Assembly: GCF_024198215.1 (NCBI RefSeq)
Contig: NZ_JAKCFA010000011.1
Location: forward strand, 1-64,000
Direction: 5' to 3'
DNA from: Myxococcus qinghaiensis
Lineage (GTDB): Bacteria; Myxococcota; Myxococcia; Myxococcales; Myxococcaceae
Length of the DNA stretch: 64,000 bases
Made by a program: the position numbers and the translations under genes. The notes under the pieces are model-generated. The model was not told where the DNA came from. It saw only the letters and a list, made by a program, of their open reading frames with translations, and made no database searches. Positions 19,101 through 28,110 of the stretch are shown here, piece by piece (positions within the stretch are counted from its first letter, which is position 1; every line of letters starts with the position of its first letter).

Positions 19101-20545
19101 CCAACCACTACAACTCCAACAACAAGGACTTCGGTGACTTCGTCCTGGACCTCATCGGCAAGGTGGCCTCCGCGTACGGGGGACAGTTCGCCGCCGACCT
19201 CGTCGGAAAGGGCGCGGAGAGCATGTGGAGTGAGATGAAGAAGAGCTTCAAGTCGGAGACCAGCGCCACGCCCGTGCCCGGCGCGGGGCCGACGAGCAGC
19301 GCGAGCACGTCCTTCCACTCCCAGGTGTGGGAGGCGCTGAAGACCAGCGCCACCGAGGCGGCCAAGAGCAAGCCCTTCAAGGACACGCTGAAGACGGGCG
19401 GCACCCAGCTCTGGGACATCGTCTCCGGCAGCCAGAAGAACCCGGCGCGCAGCGTCATCTCGGACGAGGTGAAGAAGGAGATATTGGCCCAGTCCCAGGT
19501 GGAGATCACCCTGGACCTGCTGGACCTGCAGGCCCAGCTCATCAAGGCCCAGGCGGACTACAAGCTGGCGCTGATGGAGCGCGACACCACGCTCCTGCGC
19601 CAGCGCAACGCGGTGGCGGCGCGCGACGCGCTCAACGACATCCTCCACTTCGGCAGCGGCACGGAGCTGCGGAAGTTCGACCAGCTCCTCATCGGCCAGC
19701 AGGTCTACGCACGGGCGCTGCGCACGTTGGACCAGCTCACCATGCGCTACTGGGAGCTCATCCGCGTGGCGGAGTACCAGTACCTGCCCTTCGACCCGAG
19801 CACCGGTGGCAGCGCCATCCCCGCCTCCTTCCGCGACAACATCGACTTCCACCTGGGCAACTACCCGGACATGAAGACGCGGCTGGTGGAGGGTCTGGAC
19901 AGCCTGGCCTCGCACACCGTGCAGAGCCCCGCGCAGTACTACCGACGCCTGCCCGCGAGCGACTTCCACGCGCTGTCGGCCAACGAGCTGGAGCGGCTCA
20001 AGCCCCTGGGCGCGCTGGTCAACGGGTCGACGACGTACCGGGGCGCGCGCTTCCAGGTGACGGCGACGGACCTGGCGGCCTCACCGCTTCTGGCGCTGCG
20101 CAAGGGCCACCGCGTGCGCAACGTGCGCGTCAACGTGGTGACGACGAGCGGCGCGGCGGCCAATGTGCCGGCCGTGCTGGTGCGCGACACGATGGATGGC
20201 TTCAAGCTCGGCAACCACTTCGCCGAGTTCGAGCTGCTCAGCAGGGACGACTACACCTCGGGGGGGACGCGGCAGGTGCTGCACTACGTGTCCTTCTCCG
20301 CCTGCGGGTCCGGCCTGCCGGCGTGCGACATCGCCAATGCGGCCTGCACCACGCCCTTCCAGGCGGCCTCGTTCGTGGACGCGTGCAGCATCGCCCTGGG
20401 TGGCTCCACGCCGGCCACCAACTCCTTCCATGACCGGAGCCTGTTGGGTGAGTGGACGCTGCTCATCGACACGGCGAGCTTCACCGGCCTGGGACAGGTG
20501 CGCGCGGCGGAGGTCGTCTTCCTGACGCTGGGCAGCGCCATCTGA
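16103..20545 (+). CDS. 1480-aa lipoprotein with eight DNDGDG Cys-rich repeats
   Basis: The start at 16103 follows AAAGGAG and opens a lipoprotein signal (LVLSAC lipobox). Residues ~60-360 form a domain of unknown fold. From about residue 372 to 692 there are eight copies of a ~40-residue unit with the core CxDxxDNDxDGxxDCxDxxC; the acidic DNDGDG loops resemble the calcium-binding loops of thrombospondin type 3 and MopE-like repeats, and each copy carries 3-4 cysteines. The rest is mostly helical, with a coiled-coil stretch around residues 945-1005, a second helical region to about 1250, and a C-terminal ~200-aa domain with cysteines that ends in a P-domain-like sandwich (LLGEWTLLI). This fits a large surface protein binding calcium. 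It is isolated, with a hairpin just downstream. Confidence 0.85.
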   Translation: MNFLGSIRRSRRRVWGMACALVLSACGDHPPLGEDGPPAEELETGTSAQPLAFSSPMEFSELRGLPAGPATMDTTVGELLAVLPSPRFDDLRGVLTGRHVPTDKVRVLTSYARDYPVFLKGNQALLPNADGVFAQQSPVITWQTLPGNACSFSHACANLFEVSEQDPTQRKYAAIVIVAPSVELAGPVDTGGATLVIASGAYAARGFSVRTVPGARTAQVDLDPTDAVVPTGRNGQNGGSFVLYTNELNGVRVHTAAERGEDGWLGADGTSTPIIPTVTGNNGPDPKLSCTGTVIKPPQNGSNGGNGGRSGDVVIRYTSLRGSGLVNEPNKASPVTSEQCFMDEELQCQSLRCRWNPAIALCDMLTEADNAQCSDGIDNDNNGYADCQDYACSKNPHVTVCSDATWSPIQKESSAEACSDAKDNDGDGAVDCADTKCRLRGFCQQSRASNNEFSEAACDDDVDNDGDGYTDCDDFSCKNYSTTCGTAGEGGDEECRDLIDNDGDGLGDCSDPGCFDNPYCGLGPALLLTNGLEEASDATCADGVDNDLDGHKDCSDYECRFNPRVLSACGSERTPQACSDGIDNDGDGKTDCQDTNCAGNPYAKVCEPEDYPFLQEATAATCSDGLDNDGDNYADCADFQCSNSPLTGNVCGAQENTYAQCTDGLDNDNDGFKDCSDTTCRNSPFFGDLACRNQVQTWHSVSLSESYNGRYVDTRAELITAAVPGGKKGLGGNRPSKTVSVTVLESPPGTCEHWETYLCIPREEQRTCFLGTKSTAGTAGATGIAGTQRILRSARRDVDMLRALLAPQSWRVAQANGNTYFKRGELQKAAFIYLQNIMEMGGILAQAGLVCDEPLSAQAPFSSAYLYGALCPLMAHDVTRLSYIQGQRNFYGLAKETPFNSHLRYEQLRAEFDSLYDVLDSSVNQWLALSNGMQLSAWMTQNQASMNAEVVALEAQEAADTQRVTAANAALTALQTSMNNRKAAIAQLTESIQATDTRITNHYNSNNKDFGDFVLDLIGKVASAYGGQFAADLVGKGAESMWSEMKKSFKSETSATPVPGAGPTSSASTSFHSQVWEALKTSATEAAKSKPFKDTLKTGGTQLWDIVSGSQKNPARSVISDEVKKEILAQSQVEITLDLLDLQAQLIKAQADYKLALMERDTTLLRQRNAVAARDALNDILHFGSGTELRKFDQLLIGQQVYARALRTLDQLTMRYWELIRVAEYQYLPFDPSTGGSAIPASFRDNIDFHLGNYPDMKTRLVEGLDSLASHTVQSPAQYYRRLPASDFHALSANELERLKPLGALVNGSTTYRGARFQVTATDLAASPLLALRKGHRVRNVRVNVVTTSGAAANVPAVLVRDTMDGFKLGNHFAEFELLSRDDYTSGGTRQVLHYVSFSACGSGLPACDIANAACTTPFQAASFVDACSIALGGSTPATNSFHDRSLLGEWTLLIDTASFTGLGQVRAAEVVFLTLGSAI

Positions 20546-20558
20546 CGCCGGGGTGACT

Positions 20559-20596
20559 CCGGGTGCGGGCTCGCGACGAGGCGGGCCCGCACCCGG
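20559..20596 (+). terminator. Hairpin terminator after the DNDGDG lipoprotein gene
   Basis: A perfect 12-bp inverted repeat (ccgggtgcgggc and gcccgcacccgg) with a 14-base loop begins 13 bp after the stop codon. It is followed by aatttgggg, a weak T-tract. The position and stem strength support a transcription terminator separating the lipoprotein gene from thiD. Confidence 0.65.
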
Positions 20597-20641
20597 AATT
20601 TGGGGTGGCTCCCACGCTCCGGGTGCCGCAGCATGCGGCCC

Positions 20642-21457
20642 ATGGAGACTCCCAAGCCCGTGCCGACGGCGCTCACCATCGCCGGCTCCGACAGCGGTGG
20701 TGGCGCCGGCATCCAGGCGGACCTGAACACCTTCTCTTTCCACCGCGTGCACGGCACCACCGCGCTCACGGCCATCACCGCGCAGAACACCCGGGGCGTC
20801 ACCCGCGTGGACGTCCTGCCCGCCGCCGCCGTGGCCGCGCAGCTGGACGCCGTCGCCGAGGACCTGGGCGTGGGCGCGGTGAAGACGGGCATGCTCGTCA
20901 ACGCCGAAATCATCTCCGTCGTCGCGTGGCGGCTGAAGGCCCTGAAGCTGGGCCCGCTCGTGGTGGACCCCGTCATGGTGTCCCGCGCCGGAGCGCGCCT
21001 CATCGACGACTCGGCCGTCGGGGCCTTGAAGGAGCACCTGCTCCCGCTCGCCGACGTCGTCACCCCCAACCGTCACGAGGCGGAGCTGCTCGCGGGGATG
21101 GAGCTGAACACGCTGGAGGACATGAAGGAGGCCGCGCGGCGAATCCATCAGCTCGGCCCGCGCGCGGTGCTCGTCAAGGGCGGCGGCATGGCCGGCGAGC
21201 TTCGCGGGCTGGACGTCTGGTTCGACGGCGAGCGGCTGGAGACGCTGTTCCTGCGCGCGGTGAAGACGCACAACACCCACGGCACCGGCTGCACGCTGTC
21301 CGCCGCCATCGCCGCCTGGCTCGCCCTGGGACAGGGCCCCTGGGAGGCCACCCGGCGCGCCAAGGCCCACGTCACCTCCGCCCTGGAGCACCCGCTCGCC
21401 CTGGGTCGGGGCCATGGCCCCTTCAGCCACTTCTCCCCCTTGGGGACCCCCTCCTGA
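20642..21457 (+). CDS. thiD: Hydroxymethylpyrimidine/phosphomethylpyrimidine kinase
   Basis: A 271-aa ribokinase-family enzyme that phosphorylates HMP and then HMP-phosphate in thiamine biosynthesis. Diagnostic motifs are present: [19 protein letters not shown] near the N-terminus, [11 protein letters not shown] in the middle, [10 protein letters not shown], and the C-terminal anion hole [12 protein letters not shown] with the catalytic aspartate-type loop. The length matches ThiD. The ATG at 20642 starts [11 protein letters not shown]; an ATG 9 bp upstream is equally possible and neither has a strong ribosome binding site. It stands alone here, with no other thiamine genes nearby. Confidence 0.95.
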   Translation: METPKPVPTALTIAGSDSGGGAGIQADLNTFSFHRVHGTTALTAITAQNTRGVTRVDVLPAAAVAAQLDAVAEDLGVGAVKTGMLVNAEIISVVAWRLKALKLGPLVVDPVMVSRAGARLIDDSAVGALKEHLLPLADVVTPNRHEAELLAGMELNTLEDMKEAARRIHQLGPRAVLVKGGGMAGELRGLDVWFDGERLETLFLRAVKTHNTHGTGCTLSAAIAAWLALGQGPWEATRRAKAHVTSALEHPLALGRGHGPFSHFSPLGTPS

Positions 21458-21560
21458 ATCCGTCTGGGAAATCGTCCCGAAAACAGGCTGTCGATTTCCC
21501 GCCCCCCCAATCGATTCCTCGGCGGGAGGCTGTGCTCCCCCACACCGTGAGGACGAACCC

Positions 21561-21923
21561 ATGAAGTACCTGCTGATGATCTACGAGAACGAGAAGGCCT
21601 GGGAGGCGCTGCCCAAGGCGGAGACCGAGCAGCTCATGGGTGAGTACTCCGCCTATACGGACTCCATCCAGAAGAGCGGGAACTTCGTCGCGGGTGAGGC
21701 GCTGCAGCCGACGCAGACGGCGACGACGGTGCGGGTGAGAGATGGCAAGCGGCTGACGACGGACGGCCCCTTCGCGGAGACGCGGGAGCAGCTCGGAGGC
21801 TTCTTCCTGGTGGAGGCCAAGGACCTGGACGAAGCCATCGCGCTGGCCTCGCGCATTCCGAGCGTGCGGCTGGGCTGCGTCGAGATTCGCCCGGTGATTG
21901 ATTTCTCCGACTCCATGGGCTGA
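21561..21923 (+). CDS. YCII/DGPF-domain protein
   Basis: A 120-aa protein of the YCII-related (DGPF) family. It begins MKYLLMIYENE and contains the eponymous TTDGPFAE followed by GGFFLVEA, the core of the ferredoxin-like barrel. The start at 21561 follows GTGAGGA. Such proteins are almost always encoded next to ECF42 sigma factors, as here (53 bp upstream of one), and are thought to be part of the same regulatory unit. Their biochemical activity is not established. Confidence 0.92.
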   Translation: MKYLLMIYENEKAWEALPKAETEQLMGEYSAYTDSIQKSGNFVAGEALQPTQTATTVRVRDGKRLTTDGPFAETREQLGGFFLVEAKDLDEAIALASRIPSVRLGCVEIRPVIDFSDSMG

Positions 21924-21975
21924 GGCCCGAGACTCGGGCCCCGAGCGTGGAGTTCGGGGCCTGGGTGGAGTCCTC

Positions 21976-23247
21976 ATGACAGACCTGCCCTCCCTGCTCG
22001 AGCGGACCTGGCGCGACGACTATGGCCGCATCGTGGCCACGGTCATCCGCGTCATGGGCGGAGACTTCGGCTCGGCCGAGGAGGTGGTGCAGGAGGCCTT
22101 CGAGGCGGCGCTCCTCCAGTGGCCGCGTGAGGGTGTGCCGGCGGAGCCGAGGGCGTGGCTGCTCCGCGCGGCGAAGAACAAGGCGGTGGACCGGGTGCGC
22201 AGGGGCGCCCGGCTCGGCGCGCGCGTGGATGCGCTGGAGGTCATCGCGCGGCTGGAGCAGGAGCTCGCGCCGCCCCTCGACGGGAGGGACTGGCAGGCGC
22301 ATCCGGATGACTCGCTCCGGCTGCTCTTCACGTGTTGCCACCCGGCGCTGGCAGAGGACATCCAGGTGGCCCTGGCGCTGCGCACGCTGTGCGGCCTGAC
22401 GACGGAGGAGGTGGCCCGCGCGTTCCTGGTGCCCGCCGCGACGATGGCGCAGCGGCTGGTGAGGGCGCAGCGCAAGATTCGCGACGCGCGCATCCCCTAC
22501 GTCATCCCGGAGCCGGACGCGCTGGCCGAGCGCACCCGGGGCGTGCTGCACGCCATCTACCTGCTCTTCTCGGAGGGCCATGCCGCGACGGAGGGCACGG
22601 AGCTCTTGCGCATGGACCTGTGCGCGGAGGCGCTGCGGCTGGCGAGGCTGACGCGCTCGCTGCTTCCGCGCCATCCCGAGGTGGCCTCGTTGCTGGCGTT
22701 GCTGCTGCTTCACCACTCACGTCGCCGCGCGCGCGTGGCCGAGGACGGAGGGCTGGTGCTGTTGGACCGGCAGGACCGGAGCTTGTGGGAGGCCGCGGAG
22801 ATGAAGGAGGGCCTGGAGCAGCTCGACGCGGCGCTGGCGCTGGGCGCGCACGGGCCCTACACCCTCCAGGCGGCCATCGCGGCGCTCCATGCCCGGGCGA
22901 AGCACGCGGCGGAGACCGACTGGGAGCAGATCGCCGCCCTCTATGGGCGGCTCGCCGAGCTGACCCCGGGCCCGGTGGTGGAGCTCAACCGCGCGGCGGC
23001 GGTGGCGATGGCGCGCGGCCCGGAGCAGGGGCTCGCGCTGGTCGACGACCTGGAGTCCTCTGGCAGGCTCACCGCGCATCACCTGCTGCCGGCGGCCCGC
23101 GCGGAGCTGCTCCGCCGCCTGGGGCGCTGGCGCGAAGCCGAGGCGGCCTACCGCAGGGCCCTCGCGCTGGTGCGCACCGAGCCCGAGCGGCGCTTCCTGG
23201 AGGAACGTCTTCGCGAGGTGCTCGCGAGCACCCCGCCCGCGTCCTGA
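21976..23247 (+). CDS. ECF42-type RNA polymerase sigma factor with C-terminal extension
   Basis: A 423-aa sigma factor. The N-terminal ~180 residues hold the sigma2 region (VVQEAFEAALLQWP, RAWLLRAAKNKAVDRVRR) and the sigma4 helix-turn-helix (LCGLTTEEVARAFLVPAATMAQRLVRAQRKIR). The remaining ~240 residues form a TPR-like helical extension (containing YLLFSEGHAAT and ELNRAAAVAMA), the hallmark of group ECF42, which has no classical anti-sigma factor and is instead controlled by this extension. The partner DGPF gene lies directly upstream on the same strand. The start at 21976 opens MTDLPSLLERTWRDDY, the usual beginning of this group. Confidence 0.93.
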   Translation: MTDLPSLLERTWRDDYGRIVATVIRVMGGDFGSAEEVVQEAFEAALLQWPREGVPAEPRAWLLRAAKNKAVDRVRRGARLGARVDALEVIARLEQELAPPLDGRDWQAHPDDSLRLLFTCCHPALAEDIQVALALRTLCGLTTEEVARAFLVPAATMAQRLVRAQRKIRDARIPYVIPEPDALAERTRGVLHAIYLLFSEGHAATEGTELLRMDLCAEALRLARLTRSLLPRHPEVASLLALLLLHHSRRRARVAEDGGLVLLDRQDRSLWEAAEMKEGLEQLDAALALGAHGPYTLQAAIAALHARAKHAAETDWEQIAALYGRLAELTPGPVVELNRAAAVAMARGPEQGLALVDDLESSGRLTAHHLLPAARAELLRRLGRWREAEAAYRRALALVRTEPERRFLEERLREVLASTPPAS

Positions 23248-23280
23248 CACGCCATGGAAGCAAAGCTCCGCGGGCCTGCG

Positions 23281-23976
23281 TCAGTCGCCGCAGTTGCCCG
23301 GGGAGGAGCGCGCGAGCAGCTCACTGCGCGTCTCGCGCACCTCCCCCTGGGGCGACACCCTCAGCACGTGCTGCCACAACGATGGCTCCCCCGCGCAGCC
23401 GCTCCCCGTGGTGGCGACCACGTTGAAGCTGCCGTCGGCGTTGGCCTTCACGGCCCCCTGCTCCAGTTCGACGCAATTCACATGATAGGAGCGGTCGCCG
23501 TCCGCGAAGACGCGCAGCGCCGCTTCCTGCGGTGTGTCGATGGTGCCCAGGAACCCCAGGAGCGACTCCACCGAGTTGTACGCGGTCACCACGTCGCCCT
23601 GCGTGGTCGCGAGATAGTACGTCACACAGCCCGAGGCACCGCAGCTCGTGTTGAAACCCGTCGTGGGCGTCAGTGTCTCCAGGCCGAAGCGGCAGTTCGT
23701 CTGCTCCGTGGCAGTCGCGCAAGCCGTGCCCGACGACGAGAGGGCGGCCTCCATGAAGAATGACTCCGAGTCACTCTGTCTGGAGACACTGCGCAGCTCG
23801 ACGAAGTCCGCCGGTGCCACGGGTGAAAGGTCTCTGACAGCGAGAGAGTCATTCATGCAGGCGGGTGGCGAATAACCATCGAGGTCCAGGCCACCACAGC
23901 CCGTCAGCACCAGGGGAGCGGCCAGCGAGGCTCCCAGCACCCGTGTGAAGAGTTCGCGCAACCGGTTCGGATTCAT
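23281..23976 (-). CDS. Lipoprotein, paralog of the next gene
   Basis: A 231-aa protein with a lipobox (PLVLTGCGG) and the conserved opening GLDLDGYSPPAC. It shares its whole length with the N-terminal half of the lipoprotein encoded 26 bp upstream: both have SSGTACATA, YYLATTQGD or YYLATTEGD, LLGFLGTIDTPQEA and GAVKANADGSFNVVA. Six or more cysteines suggest disulfides. The shared domain is unknown to me. The two genes are tandem on the minus strand and look like a duplication in which this copy lacks the ferritin-like half. Confidence 0.8.
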   Translation of the reverse strand: MNPNRLRELFTRVLGASLAAPLVLTGCGGLDLDGYSPPACMNDSLAVRDLSPVAPADFVELRSVSRQSDSESFFMEAALSSSGTACATATEQTNCRFGLETLTPTTGFNTSCGASGCVTYYLATTQGDVVTAYNSVESLLGFLGTIDTPQEAALRVFADGDRSYHVNCVELEQGAVKANADGSFNVVATTGSGCAGEPSLWQHVLRVSPQGEVRETRSELLARSSPGNCGD

Positions 23977-24002
23977 TGAACGCTCCTGACGTGAAACGGG
24001 CC

Positions 24003-25328
24003 TCAGTTCCAGAGCTCGCGCGAGAGCGTGTCCACCATCGCCACGGCCACCTCCGGCGTGGGCAGGCCGAGCTCACGGATGAGCGCGGCATCGGTCGGCT
24101 CGGCCACCTCCGCGCGCAGGGCCTCCACGGCTCGCAGCCGCGCCTCGCGCACCGCCGTCCGCTCACTCTCGGGAAGCCGCGCGCTCGCCCAGCGGTCAAT
24201 GGCCCAGGACAGGTCCGCGTGCCGCGTCTCGTCCTCGGCGATGCGCGCCATCGCCTCGCGCACCTCGGAGTCCTCCGCGTGCAGGGCCTGGTGGTGGGCC
24301 ACCAGCGCGCCGTACGTCTCCCGCACGCACCCCTCCACCGCATTGTCGAGCATCACCTCCGCGAGCGGCCGGGGCGGAAGCGCCGCCACCTGGGGGCGCT
24401 CCGGCGTCGCGCCGTACTTCCGGGCCAGACGCCCGGAGACCTCCGTGTGCAGCACCTCGTCCATCGCGCTGCGCAGCGCCGCGTCCTGGAGCGCGAGGTC
24501 CGCGCCATGCAACGCCAGCTCCGCGCGCAGCCGCAGGAACGCCTGGATGGAGACCGCCTCCAGGTGGGCGATGAGCGCCAGGTGCCGCCCCACCGTATCC
24601 GCGCACTCGACGACGCCATCCGACTGGAGTCCCGCCGGCCGACGCCCCACGGAGCAGCCCTTGTCGCCGCGCTTCAGGACGTCGCTGTCCTTCTCGACCA
24701 CCTCGCCCGCAGCCGACACCTGGAAGAGGTATTGCGTCTCCTTCGTCCCCTCTCCGCAGGCGAAGCCCTTGCTCGCGACGACGTTGAAGGTGCCGTCACC
24801 GTTCGCCTTCACCGCGCCGCGCTCCAACTGGGTGCAGCTCACGGTGTAGCCGTCCGCGAAGACTCGCAGCAGGGCCTCCTGGGGCGTGTCGATGGCACCC
24901 AGGAAGCCAAGGAGTGCCTCCAGCGAGGCCCTCGCCGCCACGGTGTCGCCCTCCGTGGTCGCCAGGTAATACGACTCGCAGAACAAGTCGCAGGAGGAAC
25001 GAAAGCCGCCCTCGGGGGCCAGGGCGTCGAGCTCCGCCTGGCACGTCGCGGGCTGGGACGCCGTCGCGCAAGCCGTGCCCGAAGACGTCAGCACCTCATG
25101 GAAGCGTGGGTTCGTCTGGTCCCCGGTGTCCTGGCTCCGACGGAGCTGCACCAGGTCCGGCTGCGTCGCCGGTGACAGGCCGCTCATCGCGAGCTTCCAA
25201 TTGTCCTCACACACGGGAGGGGAATAGCCCTTGAGGTCGAGGCCGCCGCAGCCGGCCAACAGCAGGGGCGAGGCCAGGGAGGCGCGCAGGGCCTTCGCGA
25301 AGAGCTGCCGCAGTTGATTCGAGTCCAT
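24003..25328 (-). CDS. Lipoprotein fused to a ferritin-like domain
   Basis: A 441-aa protein. It starts at the ATG at 25328, followed by a lipobox (LLLAGCGG), and carries the same ~220-residue domain as its downstream paralog. The C-terminal half (about residues 250-440) is a four-helix ferritin-like domain: HLEAVSIQAFLRLRAEL, DEVLHTEVSGRLARKYG, VREAMARIAEDETRHADLSW. Its Glu and ExxH residues could hold a di-iron site, as in ferritin-like proteins of unknown role. Exported ferritin-like domains are rare. The function could be oxidative chemistry or metal binding at the envelope, which is inference. It is divergent from the subtilase gene, with about 240 bp between them. Confidence 0.82.
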   Translation of the reverse strand: MDSNQLRQLFAKALRASLASPLLLAGCGGLDLKGYSPPVCEDNWKLAMSGLSPATQPDLVQLRRSQDTGDQTNPRFHEVLTSSGTACATASQPATCQAELDALAPEGGFRSSCDLFCESYYLATTEGDTVAARASLEALLGFLGAIDTPQEALLRVFADGYTVSCTQLERGAVKANGDGTFNVVASKGFACGEGTKETQYLFQVSAAGEVVEKDSDVLKRGDKGCSVGRRPAGLQSDGVVECADTVGRHLALIAHLEAVSIQAFLRLRAELALHGADLALQDAALRSAMDEVLHTEVSGRLARKYGATPERPQVAALPPRPLAEVMLDNAVEGCVRETYGALVAHHQALHAEDSEVREAMARIAEDETRHADLSWAIDRWASARLPESERTAVREARLRAVEALRAEVAEPTDAALIRELGLPTPEVAVAMVDTLSRELWN

Positions 25329-25569
25329 GAAGGCTCCCATCAGGTGAGCCCCGCTCGACAGCAATGATGATGCCAGCACGCTGTCGCTCGACGTGAAGTC
25401 GGGAACACCGACAGGAGCACCCGGATTTTCCCTCCCCTGCTCAGAAACCTGAGGCGGGGATTGATCACCTCTGAGTCCTTTGGCGACCAAGCGGGCTCAC
25501 CCTGACGCCCCCTCTCGCCGAGCGCTCCCGTGCCCGGAAGAGGTCGGCCCATCTCCTGGTCCACACCCC

Positions 25570-27582
25570 ATGAAGTTCCGCCCCTCCACACCCCTGCTCC
25601 TCCTCCTGTCCGCATTGACTGGCTGCACGGAGCCCGGCGACCTCACGCCTCCCACCGCGCCGTCCGCGTCCCAGCGCACGGGGCCACGCCGCGTCCCCCG
25701 CCACTACATCGTCGTCCTCAAGCCACCCGCATCGGCCAAGGGCCCGCTGACGCCCCAGAAGGCCCGCGAGCACGTGCTGAGCGTCGCCAGCGCCCACTCG
25801 GCGAAGGTGCACCGCACCTATGCCCATGCGCTCCAGGGCTTCGCGGCCGAGCTCGAGGACGAGCACCTGGAGGCACTGCGCGCGGATGCACGCGTGGCGC
25901 TCGTCGAGCAGGACGCCTGGGTGCGGCTCAACGCCGAGCCGCAGACGGACGCCTGGGGACTGGACCGCGTGGACCAGGAGGACCTTCCCCTCGACGGGCT
26001 CTACCGCACCACGCTCGGCGGCGCGGGTGTCCACGCGTATGTCATCGACACGGGCATCCGGTCGACCCACACCCAGTTCCAGGGACGCCTGGGCGCGGGC
26101 TTCGACGGTGTGGACCCCGAGGGCGGCGGAGAGGACTGCGACGGCCACGGCACCCACGTGGCGGGCACGCTCGGCGGTTCGACGTGGGGCGTGGCCAGGG
26201 CGGTGACGCTGCACCCGGTGCGCGTCCTCGACTGCGACGGAGAGGGCACCCTTTCGGGAGTCATCGAAGGGCTCGACTGGGTCACCGCCCATCATCAGCC
26301 CCCCGCCGTCGCCAACCTCAGCCTGGGCATGGAGCCCTCGGAGGCGCTGGACCTGGCGGTCCACAATGCCGTGGCCGCGGGAATCACCACGGTGGTGGCA
26401 GCGGGCAATGACAGCGTCGACGCGTGTGGTGAGTCACCGGCCCGAGCAGCGCGGGCCATCACCGTGGGCGCCACGAACAGCGCGGACGTCCGCGCCGGGT
26501 TCTCCAACTACGGCCACTGCATCGACCTGTTCGCTCCGGGTGAGGACATCCCTTCCGCGGGAATCGCCGACGACACGGCGACGGAGGTCCTCTCCGGCAC
26601 GTCGATGGCCACCCCGCACGTCGCGGGTGCCGCCGCGCTCTACTTGGAGACCCACCCCACCGCCACGCCGGTGCAGGTCGCGGAGGCCCTCGCGGGCGCC
26701 GCCATCCCAGGGCGCGTGAAGGAGGCCGGGCCAGGCTCGCCCGACCTGCTGCTCCAGGCGCGCTTCACGCCTGCTCCCGGTGACCACCATCGCCCCTGGG
26801 CAGCGCTGTTGACGCCCCTGCCCCACGGCACCGTGCGCGACACGACGCGAGTCCACGTGTGGGCCTGGGACGACGTCGCCGTTCGCCGGGTGGACCTGTG
26901 GGTCAACGGGCAGCTCCGCGCCAGCGATGACACGCGGCCCTTCGCCTTCGCGTGGGACACGCGGCAGGAGTTCAATGGCTCCACCACCCTGGAGGTCCGC
27001 GCCTACGACACGGCCTTCAAGTCCCACCGGTCCGCGCCCGTGGCGGTGACGGTGCGCAACCCTGGCATCGCCGACTTCGACCCGACGCTCGGAGCCCCCC
27101 GGTGCACCGCGCTCACGCCCTCGTGCGACACCGGGAGGCTGGTGCGAGGAATGGGCCCGGTGGGGCCGGAGCTCCATGCCCCCAACACCCTGGGGGCGAG
27201 CTGCGCGGATGGGGAAGCCGGCACCTATCTCATCACCGCGACGCTGGAGGGCCTGCGCATCACCAGCCAGGACGGAGGCCCGCTCACCGCGGGCAGGCAG
27301 GTGACCCTCACTGCGACTGTCTTTGGCTTCGTCCCGTTCCTCGAAGAGGTGAATCTCTTTCACGCCCCTGACGCGCGCAGCCCCGCCTGGACACACATCG
27401 CGAGGCTCCAGGTGGAGGTCCCCGGTGAGCAGGAGTTGTCCACCTCCTTCACCCTGCCCGACGGAGGCCTCCAGGCGCTTCGCGGAGTGCTCGGACGCAA
27501 TCCCTCGCGGGTGAGCTGCATGCCCGACTGGTGGGTGGACCACGACGACCTCGCCTTCTCCGTGGCGCGTCGGGGCCGCTGA
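25570..27582 (+). CDS. Subtilisin-like (S8) protease lipoprotein with Ig-like domain
   Basis: A 670-aa protease. The signal ends in a lipobox (LLSALTGC). Residues ~45-110 are an I9 inhibitor-type propeptide (HYIVVLKPP...VALVEQDAWV). The S8 catalytic domain follows with Asp160 (VIDTGI), His193 (DGHGTHVAG), the oxyanion asparagine in AAGND and Ser345 (GTSMATPHVAG), so the triad is complete, as in the proteinase K branch. After about residue 400 comes an Ig-like domain (VHVWAWDDVAVRRVDLWVNG) and a C-terminal beta-rich region with cysteines. It probably acts at the cell surface in predation or turnover. The start at 25570 begins the signal peptide. Confidence 0.92.
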   Translation: MKFRPSTPLLLLLSALTGCTEPGDLTPPTAPSASQRTGPRRVPRHYIVVLKPPASAKGPLTPQKAREHVLSVASAHSAKVHRTYAHALQGFAAELEDEHLEALRADARVALVEQDAWVRLNAEPQTDAWGLDRVDQEDLPLDGLYRTTLGGAGVHAYVIDTGIRSTHTQFQGRLGAGFDGVDPEGGGEDCDGHGTHVAGTLGGSTWGVARAVTLHPVRVLDCDGEGTLSGVIEGLDWVTAHHQPPAVANLSLGMEPSEALDLAVHNAVAAGITTVVAAGNDSVDACGESPARAARAITVGATNSADVRAGFSNYGHCIDLFAPGEDIPSAGIADDTATEVLSGTSMATPHVAGAAALYLETHPTATPVQVAEALAGAAIPGRVKEAGPGSPDLLLQARFTPAPGDHHRPWAALLTPLPHGTVRDTTRVHVWAWDDVAVRRVDLWVNGQLRASDDTRPFAFAWDTRQEFNGSTTLEVRAYDTAFKSHRSAPVAVTVRNPGIADFDPTLGAPRCTALTPSCDTGRLVRGMGPVGPELHAPNTLGASCADGEAGTYLITATLEGLRITSQDGGPLTAGRQVTLTATVFGFVPFLEEVNLFHAPDARSPAWTHIARLQVEVPGEQELSTSFTLPDGGLQALRGVLGRNPSRVSCMPDWWVDHDDLAFSVARRGR

Positions 27583-27622
27583 GGCAAGGGGGCGCGGGCG
27601 TGGCCTTGAAGAGCCCGGGCCG

Positions 27623-27928
27623 TCAGTGTGGCCGCCGCGTCCCAGGGGCCTCGTCGAGCATGCGCACCACCACGATTCGACAGGCCGAACACACCACGCC
27701 CGCGCGTTCCCAGTGGACCTGGTCTTCCAGCTCGCTGGCGTCCTCCGGCCCATCCTCCAACCGCTGAACCAACTCCGCGAGTGCGTCCCTGTCCCCTTCT
27801 TCCGCCTCGTCACCGGAGTCGAGCACGTCCTGCTCGCCCTCCAGCACCAGGTTGAAGCGGTAGTACACCTCGCGGGGGTTCAGGGCACGCCCACACGTCG
27901 CACAGTGCCTGGGTCTTGGCTCCGTCAT
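27623..27928 (-). CDS. Small CXXC zinc-ribbon-like protein
   Basis: A 101-aa acidic protein with two CxxC pairs, CATCGRAL at residue 9 and VCSACRIVV near residue 82, flanking a glutamate/aspartate-rich middle. The two pairs are placed to form one zinc ribbon. I do not recognise a family with known function. The ATG at 27928 gives MTEPRPRHC; the frame extends another 24 codons upstream. It converges with the subtilase gene, leaving about 40 bp between stops. Confidence 0.62.
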   Translation of the reverse strand: MTEPRPRHCATCGRALNPREVYYRFNLVLEGEQDVLDSGDEAEEGDRDALAELVQRLEDGPEDASELEDQVHWERAGVVCSACRIVVVRMLDEAPGTRRPH

Positions 27929-28110
27929 CGCAAGTCCCACCCTCGCTCGAGTGAGCAGCAGCCATGGCAATCCGCCATCCCCAGCGTGGCACACTGCCAC
28001 GCCTTCCCGACACTACTCCGTGAATTCAGGGAGATAGTTTGAGGCACGAGTATTGCTGTTGGGCCTGTGGTTCTTGTCACCCCCCTGGTCCCCAGCACCG
28101 TGCCTCCCCC

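Noticed and set aside
14663-19969. Open frame of 1768 codons on the minus strand upstream of the glycosidase
   Set aside because: Only the last ~443 codons are a real protein with a signal peptide. The rest mirrors the DNDGDG lipoprotein gene on the other strand.
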